Source: Verrucomicrobiota bacterium (GTDB lineage: Bacteria; Verrucomicrobiota; Verrucomicrobiia; Limisphaerales; UBA8199). Taken from it: a stretch of DNA of 53,365 bases. Below the pieces are notes generated by a model. That model saw nothing but the letters and a program-made list of their open reading frames with translations, was not told the origin of the DNA and searched no databases. Where the stretch lies: contig PSRM01000372.1 of assembly GCA_003176045.1 (NCBI GenBank), forward strand, positions 1-53,365, given 5' to 3'. The translations under genes and the position numbers were made by a program. How positions within the stretch are numbered: the first letter of the stretch is position 1; each line of letters begins with the position of its first letter. This document shows, one piece after another, positions 16,708-24,636 of this stretch.

Positions 16708-19097
16708 GCGTCCATCCAACTCGCCTATCATTGACGACCGTGAAACACGGTGATCAACCGGTGGCTCCGGGGCGGAGCGCCGACGGCCACGGAGCGCGCA
16801 CAGCCTTGTCCGCGCGGACAAGGCTGTCCGCTCTCCAATTCTCACGCGGGGATTGGCTGCTTGCCCTACTTCTCGTGTGCGGGACCGTTCTCGCCTACCA
16901 ACCGGCCTGGCAGGCAGGGTTCATCTGGGATGATGATCGGTACGTAACTAACAACGAACTTCTCACAGCCCCTGATGGACTGAAGCGGATTTGGTTCTCG
17001 CTGGATTCTCCGTCCCAGTATTTTCCGTTGGTATATACGACGCTGCGGCTTGAGCGGGCCATCTGGGACTTCAAGCCGAGTGGATATCATTGGGTAAATC
17101 TGCTGGTTCACGCAGCAAATGCGCTGCTCGTGTGGAGGCTATTGAGACGATTGGAATCACCAGCGGCCTGGTTCGGCGCGGCTTTATTCGCTCTGCATCC
17201 TGTGCAAGTCGAATCCGTGGCATGGGTCACGGAACTTAAGAACGTGCTTTCGTTGTTTTTTTACCTGCTCGCGCTTCTGAGTTGGATGGGGTTTCTCAAA
17301 TCCGAAAACCGAAGGCCGAAAGCCGAAACCGAAAGTCAGGGCGGAGGCCGAGGGTCGGGGGTCGACGGTCGAAGGGACAAATCACGTTTCACGTTTCACG
17401 TTTCACGTTTCGGTCATTCCTTCTACTACCTCCTGACAGTCTTCTTGTATCTGCTCGCGCTGAGCAGCAAGACGACTGCATGCACACTTCCGGTGACGCT
17501 TTTACTCGTGGCCTGGCTCAAGGGGGACCGAATAGGCTGGCGCCGGTTGTTGCAAACGGCTCCCTTTTTTGCGCTCGGATTGGGAATGGGCCTGGTGGCG
17601 ATGTGGTGGGAACGCTACCACCAGGGCACGATGGGCAGCATGTTCGAGTTGGACCTGATGGAGCGGCTTTTGATCGCAAGCAAAGCGCTCTGGTTTTATT
17701 TGGGCAAGCTCTTGTGCCCGGTAAATCTCATCTTCATGTATCCCAAATGGACGATCGATACAACCAATCTGTTTGGCTACGTCTGGCTCGTGGCGGCTTT
17801 CGCCTTTGCAGCGGCCTTGTTTATCTCCAGACGAGGGCTTGGACGCGCCGTGATCGTGGGAGCCATTTTCTACGTCGCGAGTCTCGCCCCGACGCTTGGG
17901 TTTGTGATGCTCTACACTTTTAGATACACGTTCGTAGCAGATCACTATCAATATGTCGCTTGCATTGGGCCGCTGGCGCTGGCCGCGATTGGGCTCACCC
18001 GGGGCTTTAGTTTCCTGAGCCAACCCGGAACCAAATGGGCGGATGAAAAAGCAAAAGCTGAGGCCTTAGGCAGTCATCGCGAAACCGGAGCGCCGAAATC
18101 CTTTTCGGCGCGAATAGCTGCGCCCTCTTGCAACGCGCCGAAATGGAATTCGGCGCTCCGGGTCGAGCCGGCTTTTGTGGCCGTGCTGCTGCTGGGACTT
18201 TCGGTGCTCACATGGCGGCAGTGCCGAATGTACCATGATCTCGATACTCTCTGGACAACCACACTGCAACGAAACCCCAGGTGCTGGATGGCGCTAAACA
18301 ACATGGGCACGATGGATGCCAGACAAGGAAGGTTCGGGGATGCGATGGCGCAATTTAATAAAGCGCTGGAGATTGAGCCTCAAGCGCCAATCCTTTATGA
18401 AAACCTGGGAGACACGCTGTTCGAGCAAGGCCATAGCAAAGAAGCCGCAGGCAATTATCAAAGCGGCCTTGATATCGATCCAGACCACGCGCCGCTCCAC
18501 TACAAGTTAGGCAACGTGCTCGGACAGGATGGGCAACTGGATGCTGCCATCGCGCATTTTCAAAGAGCGCTGGAAATTTCTCCACGTTTTGCCGAAGCCC
18601 ACGCGAATCTAGCCAACGCCCTCGCCCAGGTCGGCTTGAGCCGTGAGGCACAGGCGCATTACCAGCGCGCGTTGGAGATCCGCCCCGATTTTGCTGAGGC
18701 TCATTACAATCTGGCTTTGGTGCTGCTCGGCCTCAGGCAGCCACAACAGGCAATCGGCCACCTCCAGAGGGCCGTTGAGATCCAATCCGATTTCGCGACT
18801 GCGTGGAATAGTATGGCATGGGTAATGGCCACCAGTTTGGATTCCGCAGCCCGGAATGGCGCCAAAGCGGTCGAGGCCGCCAAACGCGCTGAAGAACTTT
18901 TCCGAGGACAAAATCCCTTCGCTCTCCGCACATTGGCCGCTGCTTATGCCGAAGTCGGACAGTTTAGCGACGCGCTCGCAACGGCCCAACACGCGCAACA
19001 AATGGCAGGAGCACAAGGCAAGACGGGCCTGGTTGAGCAACTGGGCCAGGAGATGGATTTGTACCGAAAAGGCGTGCCATTGCGGGATTCAAATTAG
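16704..19097 (+). CDS. Membrane protein with TMTC-like glycosyltransferase region and C-terminal TPRs
   Basis: About 797 aa. The N-terminal half is polytopic. WQAGFIWDDDRYVTNN (about 70-85) is the first extracytoplasmic loop with the acidic WDD signature of GT-C/TMTC-like O-mannosyltransferase relatives. It is followed by HPVQVESVAWVTELKN and SSKTTACTLPVTLLL. From about 520 to 720 it has at least five TPR units (FNKALEIEPQAP, YQSGLDIDPDHA, FQRALEISPRFA, YQRALEIRPDFA, LQRAVEIQSDFA). Three separate repeats are read in frame: a palindrome at 16791-16836 in the leader, heptamers at 17299-17415 giving a hydrophilic loop between two helices, and a palindrome at 18078-18160 giving a loop before the last helix. 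The TTG start at 16704 overlaps the previous stop; the true start may be further in. Likely role: transfer of a lipid-linked sugar to envelope glycans or proteins. Confidence 0.75.
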   Translation: MSVHPTRLSLTTVKHGDQPVAPGRSADGHGARTALSARTRLSALQFSRGDWLLALLLVCGTVLAYQPAWQAGFIWDDDRYVTNNELLTAPDGLKRIWFSLDSPSQYFPLVYTTLRLERAIWDFKPSGYHWVNLLVHAANALLVWRLLRRLESPAAWFGAALFALHPVQVESVAWVTELKNVLSLFFYLLALLSWMGFLKSENRRPKAETESQGGGRGSGVDGRRDKSRFTFHVSRFGHSFYYLLTVFLYLLALSSKTTACTLPVTLLLVAWLKGDRIGWRRLLQTAPFFALGLGMGLVAMWWERYHQGTMGSMFELDLMERLLIASKALWFYLGKLLCPVNLIFMYPKWTIDTTNLFGYVWLVAAFAFAAALFISRRGLGRAVIVGAIFYVASLAPTLGFVMLYTFRYTFVADHYQYVACIGPLALAAIGLTRGFSFLSQPGTKWADEKAKAEALGSHRETGAPKSFSARIAAPSCNAPKWNSALRVEPAFVAVLLLGLSVLTWRQCRMYHDLDTLWTTTLQRNPRCWMALNNMGTMDARQGRFGDAMAQFNKALEIEPQAPILYENLGDTLFEQGHSKEAAGNYQSGLDIDPDHAPLHYKLGNVLGQDGQLDAAIAHFQRALEISPRFAEAHANLANALAQVGLSREAQAHYQRALEIRPDFAEAHYNLALVLLGLRQPQQAIGHLQRAVEIQSDFATAWNSMAWVMATSLDSAARNGAKAVEAAKRAEELFRGQNPFALRTLAAAYAEVGQFSDALATAQHAQQMAGAQGKTGLVEQLGQEMDLYRKGVPLRDSN
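16791..16836. repeat. Inverted pair of GGACAGCCTTGTCC palindromes
   Basis: GGAGCGCGCACAGCCTTGTC and CGGACAAGGCTGTCCGCTCT face each other with almost no spacer. The stretch encodes residues TALSARTRLSAL near the start of the membrane-TPR protein. Same family as 27558-27639 and 31893-31915. Confidence 0.8.
17299..17415. repeat. In-frame heptamer arrays (AAxCCGA)n and (TTCACGT)n
   Basis: AATCCGA-AAACCGA-AGGCCGA-AAGCCGA spans about 17299-17333. TCACGTT-type units (ATCACGT-TTCACGT-TTCACGT-TTCACGT) span about 17381-17408. Between them a degenerate GGTCG-rich stretch continues. The block is translated as a basic, hydrophilic loop between two membrane helices. Confidence 0.85.
18078..18160. repeat. 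In-frame inverted repeat GAGCGCCGAAATcctTTTCGGCGCG
   Basis: The left part has GGAGCGCCGAAATCC-TTTTCGGCGCG, the right part GCGCCGAAATGGAATTCGGC-GCTCCGG. Each arm is itself palindromic and together they form an inverted pair. It is translated as a loop (ETGAPKSFSARIAAPSCNAP) just before a membrane helix. Confidence 0.75.
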
Positions 19098-19129
19098 ATC
19101 GTCGCGCCTCCCCAAGCGCATTTGGTGTA

Positions 19130-19347
19130 GCGTCAGTCCCGTTAGGGACGACAGATAATAGCCCACCGATTCATCGGTGGGTGAAGTCGGGGCGAAGCCA
19201 AGCGAGTCCCGTCAGGGACGACAGAATTGCTCTTAAAAAGGAAATCCAAACCTTGGTTCTGCCGTCCCTGACGGGACTTGTCCCTTTCGTGAGCCCCTGC
19301 CCCACCGATAAATCGGTGGGCTATTGTCTGTCGTCCCTGGCGGGACT
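19130..19347. repeat. Inverted pair of GTCCCTGACGGGACT / CCCACCGATxxATCGGTGGG elements
   Basis: AGTCCCGTTAGGGACGACAG-ATAATAGCCCACCGATTCAT-CGGTGGG at 19135-19181 faces its imperfect reverse complement at 19301-19347. A further AGTCCCGTCAGGGACGACAG lies in the middle near 19205. The element covers the gap between the membrane-TPR gene and rdgB. It also supplies the last codons and the TAG stop of rdgB. Confidence 0.85.
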
Positions 19348-20049
19348 CAGGGTGTTCAAGCGAGCCTTAAGCCTTTCCAGAGCCTTCGCTCGGTGGCTTA
19401 ATTCATTTTTCACGGAGTCGGGCAATTCCCCGAAAGTCTGATTATAGCCGGCGGGAAAGAATAACGGGTCATATCCGAATCCACCCTTGCCTCTCAATTT
19501 GAATCCGATTCGTCCCTCGCAAACCCCCTCGAACAATTCAGTCGCCATCTCCAACTCATCCGCATAACAAACCGGTGACGCGCTTTCCTTCTCAAGCATG
19601 ACAACCGGCGTGAGCGCCAACACACATCGAAACCGCGCGGTGCGTTTTTCCGAGGGCACATCCTTTAACAAGCGCAACAGCTTGGCATTGTTGTCCTTGC
19701 TTGAGGAATTTCCCGCCTGCTTTGTGTCCAGGGCGGCGAACCTGGCAGAGTGAACGCCTGGCGCACCGTTCAGGGCATCTACTTCAAGCCCGGAATCGTC
19801 GGCCAGGATATGAGTGATGCGTGAAACGTGAAACGTGGAACGTGAATTGTCGCGGCCGGAAGTGGAGAACCATCTTGCAAGTGAGATCGCCTTTTTGATG
19901 GCATTGCCCTCAAAGCTGCCGGCGTCCTCGATGACCTCGGGCGCGTAACGCCAGGCATTCAAATCGAAAGAGCGAAACCCGTCTCCGAGAATTGCCTGGA
20001 TTTCCGCCAACTTGTGAGCGTTTCGAGTCGCAATGAGCAAAGTAACCAT
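19321..20049 (-). CDS. rdgB: XTP/dITP diphosphatase (RdgB/HAM1 family)
   Basis: House-cleaning nucleotide pyrophosphatase that hydrolyses XTP, dITP and ITP to the monophosphates and keeps deaminated purines out of DNA. It is 242 aa, against the usual ~200. The N-terminus MVTLLIATRNAHKLAEIQAI has the family's T/S-x-N-x-x-K substrate-binding segment (T8, N10, K13). DDSGLEVDALNG (84-95) is the metal and catalytic loop, GVHSARFA follows at about 98-105, and GFGYDPLFFPAG the purine-recognition loop. Residues of about 64-80 are an insert encoded by an ACGTGAA heptamer array at 19819-19847, placed immediately before the catalytic loop. The C-terminal SPARDDRQ and stop codon come from the palindromic repeat at 19301-19347. 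The frame is intact. It sits on the opposite strand to its neighbours, so it is probably transcribed alone. Confidence 0.93.
   Translation of the reverse strand: MVTLLIATRNAHKLAEIQAILGDGFRSFDLNAWRYAPEVIEDAGSFEGNAIKKAISLARWFSTSGRDNSRSTFHVSRITHILADDSGLEVDALNGAPGVHSARFAALDTKQAGNSSSKDNNAKLLRLLKDVPSEKRTARFRCVLALTPVVMLEKESASPVCYADELEMATELFEGVCEGRIGFKLRGKGGFGYDPLFFPAGYNQTFGELPDSVKNELSHRAKALERLKARLNTLSPARDDRQ
19819..19847. repeat. In-frame heptamer array (ACGTGAA)n in rdgB
   Basis: GCGTGAA-ACGTGAA-ACGTGGA-ACGTGAA: four units in strict 7-base phase. It is the same unit as at 24461-24483, 51197-51224 and, in reverse complement, 17381-17408 and 51508-51530. Confidence 0.88.
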
Positions 20050-20202
20050 TGAGTTCTAATTAGCAGAGAGAAGATAGCCAAGCAAAGACAGAAGCCGGGA
20101 ATCCAAACGCAGGATTGGCAACTCGGTTATTGGTTAGAAGCCGGTTTCGCCCCCTCCCTGCCGAGCCGGCGAACTGGCCTAAACGCACCTTCCTTGTTTG
20201 GA

Positions 20203-20260
20203 GTTTGATGTTTGATGTTTCTCTGGTGTTTGGTGTTTGGTGTTTGGTGTTTGGTGTTTG
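20203..20260. repeat. Heptamer array (GTTTGAT)n then (TGGTGTT)n
   Basis: Two GTTTGAT units, one degenerate GTTTCTC, then five TGGTGTT units, all stepping by 7 bases. It lies upstream of the MetE-like start at 20310. The reading frame happens to stay open through it from 20115. Confidence 0.88.
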
Positions 20261-20309
20261 CGTCTGGCCAGCATTGCCAAACTCAGTCCCCTACGCTATC
20301 CATAGACGC

Positions 20310-21512
20310 ATGCTTACAATCACCGCCAACTCCATCCTTCCCTGCACCGTCACCGGTTCCTGGCCCCGGCCGCGCTGGTTCGATATGAGCATGTGGGGCC
20401 GTCCGATAGATACTTGCATGATGGACGTGCGTTTCCGTGAGAAATTTCACGATGCGCTCGCGACGGTGCTCAGCGACCAGGACCGCGCGGGCCTGGACAT
20501 ACTTACCCATGGTGATTTGCACTGTGACGACGATATGGCGGGGCGTTCGTGGCACCACTACCCGTTGCAACGCTGGGCAGGATTTTCGGGCGATTACTTG
20601 CAATCGGAAGAGACTCGCTCGCCCTGGCTGCGATATCCGCCAGGCACACTTCTTAATGAAATCTACACTGGCTGGCGTTGGCCGCGGGTGGTGGACAAAA
20701 TTGAGCATCGTCCACTTGATTATGCCAAGATCTGGCGCCTGGCCCAGGCCAAGACTTCGAAGCCGGTCCGCTTCGGCACCTGCTGCTCGCAAGTGATGGG
20801 ACTGTTCCTGGACTTGCACACGACCAAGTATAAAGACAATCGCGAAGTAATCTGGGACATGGCCGTGGCGATGAACAAGGAACTGCTGGCGCTGCGCGAT
20901 GCCGGCTGCAAGTGCATCCAGATCGAGGAACCCACCCTGCACTTTTGGGCCAATACCTACGGCCGCGACCATGACAATGTGAAGTTCATGATCCAGGCAT
21001 ACAATCGCGAGGTGCAGGGGTTGGACGACGTGGAAATCTGGATACACACCTGCTGGGGCAATCCGAACATGCAGCGTGTGATTGAAAACGACAGCTACAA
21101 AGAATCGTTCGAACTTTATCTGGAGGCCTGCCGCGGCGACGTTTGGACGGTCGAGACCAAGGACCGCAACATGCGCGAGATCGAGCTGTTTGCGCCATTC
21201 AAAGGCAAGCTAAAGAAGAAGATATGCGTAGGTGTTGTCAGTCATAGAACACTCCAGGTCGAGCAACCGGAAGCCGTCGCCAATACTATCCGTGAGGCGC
21301 TCAAACACATCGCGCCCGAGCAGTTGATCATCTCGAGCGACTGCGGTTTTGGCCGGCAGGGTTGCAACCGGGACATTGCCTTTTTTAAAAGCGTCTCGAT
21401 CGCCCAAGGCACAAACATCGTCCGGCGCGAACTCGGGTTGCGCGAGTCGAAAGTGCGCGCCGCGGACCCGCTGCTGCAGACCGACATCGTGCCGAAGGTG
21501 CCGGATAGGTAA
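20310..21512 (+). CDS. Cobalamin-independent methionine synthase (MetE) family protein
   Basis: About 400 aa, corresponding to the C-terminal catalytic barrel of MetE only. Full MetE is ~750 aa with an N-terminal duplicate. Proteins of this short form transfer methyl groups to thiols, but the acceptor is often not homocysteine. Zinc ligands are visible: H246-T-C248 in HTCWGN and C345 in SSDCGFG, matching the MetE His-x-Cys and distal Cys; IQIEEPTLHF is the substrate acid segment. The ATG at 20310 is chosen because the conserved part (LPCTVTGSWPRP) begins eleven residues later; the 65 upstream in-frame codons are repeat-rich and non-homologous. It is a lone gene between rdgB and the sulfotransferase. 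Confidence 0.85.
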   Translation: MLTITANSILPCTVTGSWPRPRWFDMSMWGRPIDTCMMDVRFREKFHDALATVLSDQDRAGLDILTHGDLHCDDDMAGRSWHHYPLQRWAGFSGDYLQSEETRSPWLRYPPGTLLNEIYTGWRWPRVVDKIEHRPLDYAKIWRLAQAKTSKPVRFGTCCSQVMGLFLDLHTTKYKDNREVIWDMAVAMNKELLALRDAGCKCIQIEEPTLHFWANTYGRDHDNVKFMIQAYNREVQGLDDVEIWIHTCWGNPNMQRVIENDSYKESFELYLEACRGDVWTVETKDRNMREIELFAPFKGKLKKKICVGVVSHRTLQVEQPEAVANTIREALKHIAPEQLIISSDCGFGRQGCNRDIAFFKSVSIAQGTNIVRRELGLRESKVRAADPLLQTDIVPKVPDR

Positions 21513-21982
21513 CAGGAGCGCGGCTGTCTTCAGCGGCGGCAAGTGGCCAGCGCAGTGATCGACGGATGATTCAAGCGCACGCTCGAGTTTATGGCCACTG
21601 CGGCTCCGGCGAGCTGTACGCGTTTAACCTTCCTTAGCCTTTCAATCGAAAGCGGCGGAATGCGCCGCACTCCAAACGCTTCGCGACTTCGTGAGCACAC
21701 CTTGCTTCGCGAAGCGTTTGGAGTGCGCGGCATTCCCGCGCTTTCGTTTTCTGGCACGCTAAACTGGTCCGCAGAGCCGGGCTTTGCCCTCGGAAAGGGC
21801 TGGTTTCGAAACGGCAAAACGGTCAACGGGGAGAGAAAAGGTACTTCGCACGCCTGCATATTGCCTTAGCAGAGCTTTTGGGGCGCATCAGTTTCTCGAA
21901 CCCCCGATTCGTACGGATACGCCGCATCCAGACCTTCATAACAGCCCGGTAATTCTGAGCTTTTTCGCTCACTACAAGTGTC
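21513..21982. other. Intergenic region with palindromic repeat pair
   Basis: No supported gene. An inverted pair occupies about 21650-21750: GAAAGCGGCGGAATGCGCCG-CACTCCAAACGCTTCGC faces GCGAAGCGTTTGGAGTGCGC-GGCATTCCCGCGCTTTCG, with a CTTCGTGAGCACACCTTG spacer. One arm recurs at 40547-40590. The remaining sequence to 21982 shows no clear signal. Confidence 0.6.
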
Positions 21983-23209
21983 TTGACATCAATTGGATGC
22001 TCCTTGCCCCTGCCCTGTTGGCACAGACCGTGCATTGGGCACCGAAGAGTGACGTTAACTCAAAAAGACTGGCTGCCACGCAATGCCCGGACCATCCCGC
22101 CGACCGTCACCGGAGAGCGGCCTGGAATCGTCGATGTGCCAGAAAAGGCCTGGATTGCATGCTCCGCTGCGAGTGCGGAACGGTTCGAGGTGCCGATTCG
22201 CCGAGTCAGCGCAGTGCAGCCGGGTTGCACATCCCCTTTACCGGCCCACACGCAGTTTCTTTGCGAGGCAACTCCACTCCGGTCCTCACTGCCGAGCCGC
22301 GCCAAACCAGATTTCTTTATTGTGGGGGCGCCGAAATGTGGAACGACAGCCTTGACGCACTATTTAGCCACTCATCCGGATGTTTTTATGGCGCCCAAGG
22401 AGTTGCACGCGTTTGGGGCCGATCTGCAATTTGGACGGCAGTTTTATCGGCGCGATCTTCGAAACTATTTAGCGGAGTTCGCCTCTCGCAACGGCGAGCG
22501 CTGTGCAGGCGAGGCATCCGTGTGGTACTTGTTTTCAGAACAAGCAGCGGCGGAAATCAAGCAATTCAATCCTGAGTCGCGCATCATCATCATGCTGCGC
22601 AATCCGGCGGAGATGCTCTACTCGCTGTACTATCAATTTCGATTTGATGGAAACGAGCACTTGCCCACTTTTGAGGAAGCCTTGGCGGCGGAACCGGAGC
22701 GGCGCGCCGGTCGCCTGATTGGAAGAAGGAGCTATTTTGCCAGAGGATTGCTATACCGTGAAACGGCTCGTTATGCCGGCCAGGTGCGGCGTTATCTCGA
22801 AGCGTTCGGCCGGGAACAGGTGCTGGTACTCCTTTATGACCAGTTCTCGGCCAATCCGGCAGCGGCTTACTGCAGAACGCTGGACTTCCTGGGTGTTGAC
22901 TCAACCCACCTGGATGTTCCTTTCAAAGTCATCAACGCGTCCAGGAGGATCCGCAACCGCGCTCTCAATGCATTGCTGACCGAGCCGCTGTTGCGCCGAA
23001 TTGTCCTGCAGCTTCGGCCCTGCGTGCCGCGATTTCTTTTCCGCGCTTTGCGCGAGGCCGACGCCAGGTTGCGCCAACGTAACACCGTTTTTCAGCAGCG
23101 CCCGCCAATGCCGGGCGCGCTTCGCGCCAGGCTTAAGCGCGAATTTGGATCCGAAGTTGAGCGTTTAAGTGAATTGCTTGATCGAGATCTGACCTATTGG
23201 ACCAGTTGA
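21983..23209 (+). CDS. Sulfotransferase family protein
   Basis: PAPS-dependent sulfotransferase, likely acting on a carbohydrate. FIVGAPKCGTTAL (about 112-124) is the 5'-phosphosulfate binding loop and RIIIMLRNPAEMLYSLYYQ the 3'-phosphate binding helix with its conserved Arg and Ser. The conserved core starts near residue 107, and the roughly 100 residues before it (TTG start at 21983) are Arg/Pro-rich and unlike the family. The real start may be a GTG around 22190-22211 or an unannotated codon; only the end is certain. The stop is one base before the ATG of the glycosyltransferase at 23211, so the two are almost certainly translated from one message and act on the same glycan. Confidence 0.85.
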   Translation: MTSIGCSLPLPCWHRPCIGHRRVTLTQKDWLPRNARTIPPTVTGERPGIVDVPEKAWIACSAASAERFEVPIRRVSAVQPGCTSPLPAHTQFLCEATPLRSSLPSRAKPDFFIVGAPKCGTTALTHYLATHPDVFMAPKELHAFGADLQFGRQFYRRDLRNYLAEFASRNGERCAGEASVWYLFSEQAAAEIKQFNPESRIIIMLRNPAEMLYSLYYQFRFDGNEHLPTFEEALAAEPERRAGRLIGRRSYFARGLLYRETARYAGQVRRYLEAFGREQVLVLLYDQFSANPAAAYCRTLDFLGVDSTHLDVPFKVINASRRIRNRALNALLTEPLLRRIVLQLRPCVPRFLFRALREADARLRQRNTVFQQRPPMPGALRARLKREFGSEVERLSELLDRDLTYWTS

Positions 23210-23210
23210 T

Positions 23211-24455
23211 ATGCGATCCAACCACGCTCCTAACGGACGTCCAAAAAGCATCGAGCTTCGTTATGCAACACCAACCAACAAAGGAGAGTGGCCGGGCAAA
23301 GGATTTGCATCGCCTGTTGAAAGTAACATACAGCAAACCCTGGCCAGCCGTGTCAGATTAACTCCTGTCTCGCAAGAAGCTGAACCAGCCGCCGTTAATG
23401 GGTCAGAAACCCCTTGCCGCGCTCCGCTGCTGAGCGTCGTCATTCTGAATTACAACGGCGGCCCGTGGCTGGAACGATGCCTCATCTCGGTTCGCAATCA
23501 GACCCTATTCAAGGAGATCGAAGTCGTCGTGGCGGATAACGCGTCGGAAGACGGCTCCGAGATGCTGGCGGCGCACTTGCTCGAAGACTGGCCGCGCGCG
23601 CAGGTGAGAAGCCTGGGCGCAAACTTCGGTTATTCCGAGGGCAACAATCGAGCAGCTTTCGGCGCAAAGGGACGTTACCTGTTCTTCCTCAATGCCGACA
23701 CCTGGCTCGAGCCGGACTGCCTGGAGCAGTTGCTTAGGGAGATGCAAGCTGCCGGCGCGGTCGCAGTAACGCCCATGGTAATGAACTACGCTGACGATGG
23801 CGTGCAATTCGCCAGCTATGCGGGTTTTGATTTGTTCGGATTATTGTCGGCTCAAACGGCGTGGTCCAAATCGCGGGAATTGTTCGTCGCCGGCGGCTGT
23901 TCGCTGCTGATCGAAGCCGATTGGTTCCACCGGCTGGGCGGATTCGACGCTCAGTTCTTCATGTACGCCGATGAGTATGACCTGTGTTGGCGGATTTGGG
24001 CAGCCGGGGGCAAAATTGTCCTGGCCCATCTGGCCCGGCTGCATCACCGGAGCGCAGCTTCGGTCAATCCGCGAGGAGGTTGCCGCATCGAGGAAATCCG
24101 CACCTCGGACACCAAACGTTACTATGCCAACCGGAACAACCTCCTGGTTCTGTTGAAGAACAGCCAGCACTTGCTTCTGCTGCTGGTTCCGCTCCAAGTC
24201 GGGTTGGTGGCCATTGAAGCCACCGCCATCAGTGCGCTGGCCAGGCGCTGGTCCCATTTTCAGCGCTCGCTGCTTGAGCCAATCCGGGATTGCTGGAAAC
24301 TACGCGGTCATGTTGTTGCCGAACGGCGCCGGCTGAAGAATCTGCGCCGAAAGGGGGACTTTTGGATACTGCGGTTTCTTCGGTTCCGTTTCAATCGTTG
24401 GGACGAGTTGCGCCGATGCCGGAGGTTGGGAATCCCTAAAGTAGATCCGAAATGA
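23211..24455 (+). CDS. Glycosyltransferase family 2 (rhamnosyltransferase-like)
   Basis: A 414-aa cytoplasmic, membrane-associated sugar transferase. The GT-A fold begins near residue 73 (LLSVVILNYNGGPWLERC). VVADNAS holds the nucleotide-binding Asp, LGANFGYSEGNN follows, and FLNADTW is the metal-binding D-x-D equivalent. MYADEYDLCWR carries the acceptor-side E/D-W motif. This combination is typical of the WbbL-like branch that adds deoxyhexoses to surface polysaccharide. An amphipathic or hydrophobic segment near 310-340 (LLLLLVPLQVGLVAIEATAI) probably anchors it. The first ~70 residues are poorly conserved. It is coupled to the sulfotransferase upstream and followed within 22 bases by heptamer repeats and the YfhO-like gene. 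Confidence 0.9.
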   Translation: MRSNHAPNGRPKSIELRYATPTNKGEWPGKGFASPVESNIQQTLASRVRLTPVSQEAEPAAVNGSETPCRAPLLSVVILNYNGGPWLERCLISVRNQTLFKEIEVVVADNASEDGSEMLAAHLLEDWPRAQVRSLGANFGYSEGNNRAAFGAKGRYLFFLNADTWLEPDCLEQLLREMQAAGAVAVTPMVMNYADDGVQFASYAGFDLFGLLSAQTAWSKSRELFVAGGCSLLIEADWFHRLGGFDAQFFMYADEYDLCWRIWAAGGKIVLAHLARLHHRSAASVNPRGGCRIEEIRTSDTKRYYANRNNLLVLLKNSQHLLLLLVPLQVGLVAIEATAISALARRWSHFQRSLLEPIRDCWKLRGHVVAERRRLKNLRRKGDFWILRFLRFRFNRWDELRRCRRLGIPKVDPK

Positions 24456-24460
24456 GCAAA

Positions 24461-24563
24461 AACGTGAAACGTGAAACGTGAGGCCAAAAGGAAACGCAAG
24501 AAATAATGGAAGAGCACTCGTGATTAACGCAAAAACCGAAGCTCGAACTCCGAAGTCCGAAGG
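24461..24563. repeat. Heptamer arrays (AACGTGA)n and (TCCGAAG)n
   Basis: AACGTGA is repeated three times at 24461-24481. ACCGAAG-CTCGAAC-TCCGAAG-TCCGAAG spans about 24534-24561. They lie between the glycosyltransferase and the conserved part of the YfhO-like protein. The GTG at 24478, the most upstream possible start of that protein, is part of the first array. Confidence 0.8.
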
Positions 24564-24636
24564 GAAAGCGGCTCCGCAAGGGCGCGTGCCAGATCCCGTC
24601 GATTCACCGTTCATAGGGGCGGACCCTGAGTCTTCA

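Noticed and set aside
16791-16836. Terminal inverted repeats of an insertion sequence
   Set aside because: The paired arms are a few bases apart with no transposase between, and single copies occur elsewhere; it fits a palindromic element, not IS ends.
20115-20309. Upstream extension of the MetE-like protein
   Set aside because: The frame is open only because the heptamer array has no stops; family homology begins right after the ATG at 20310.
21784-22575. Alternative frame overlapping the sulfotransferase 5' half
   Set aside because: It is in a different frame from the clear PAPS-binding loops and has no family features.
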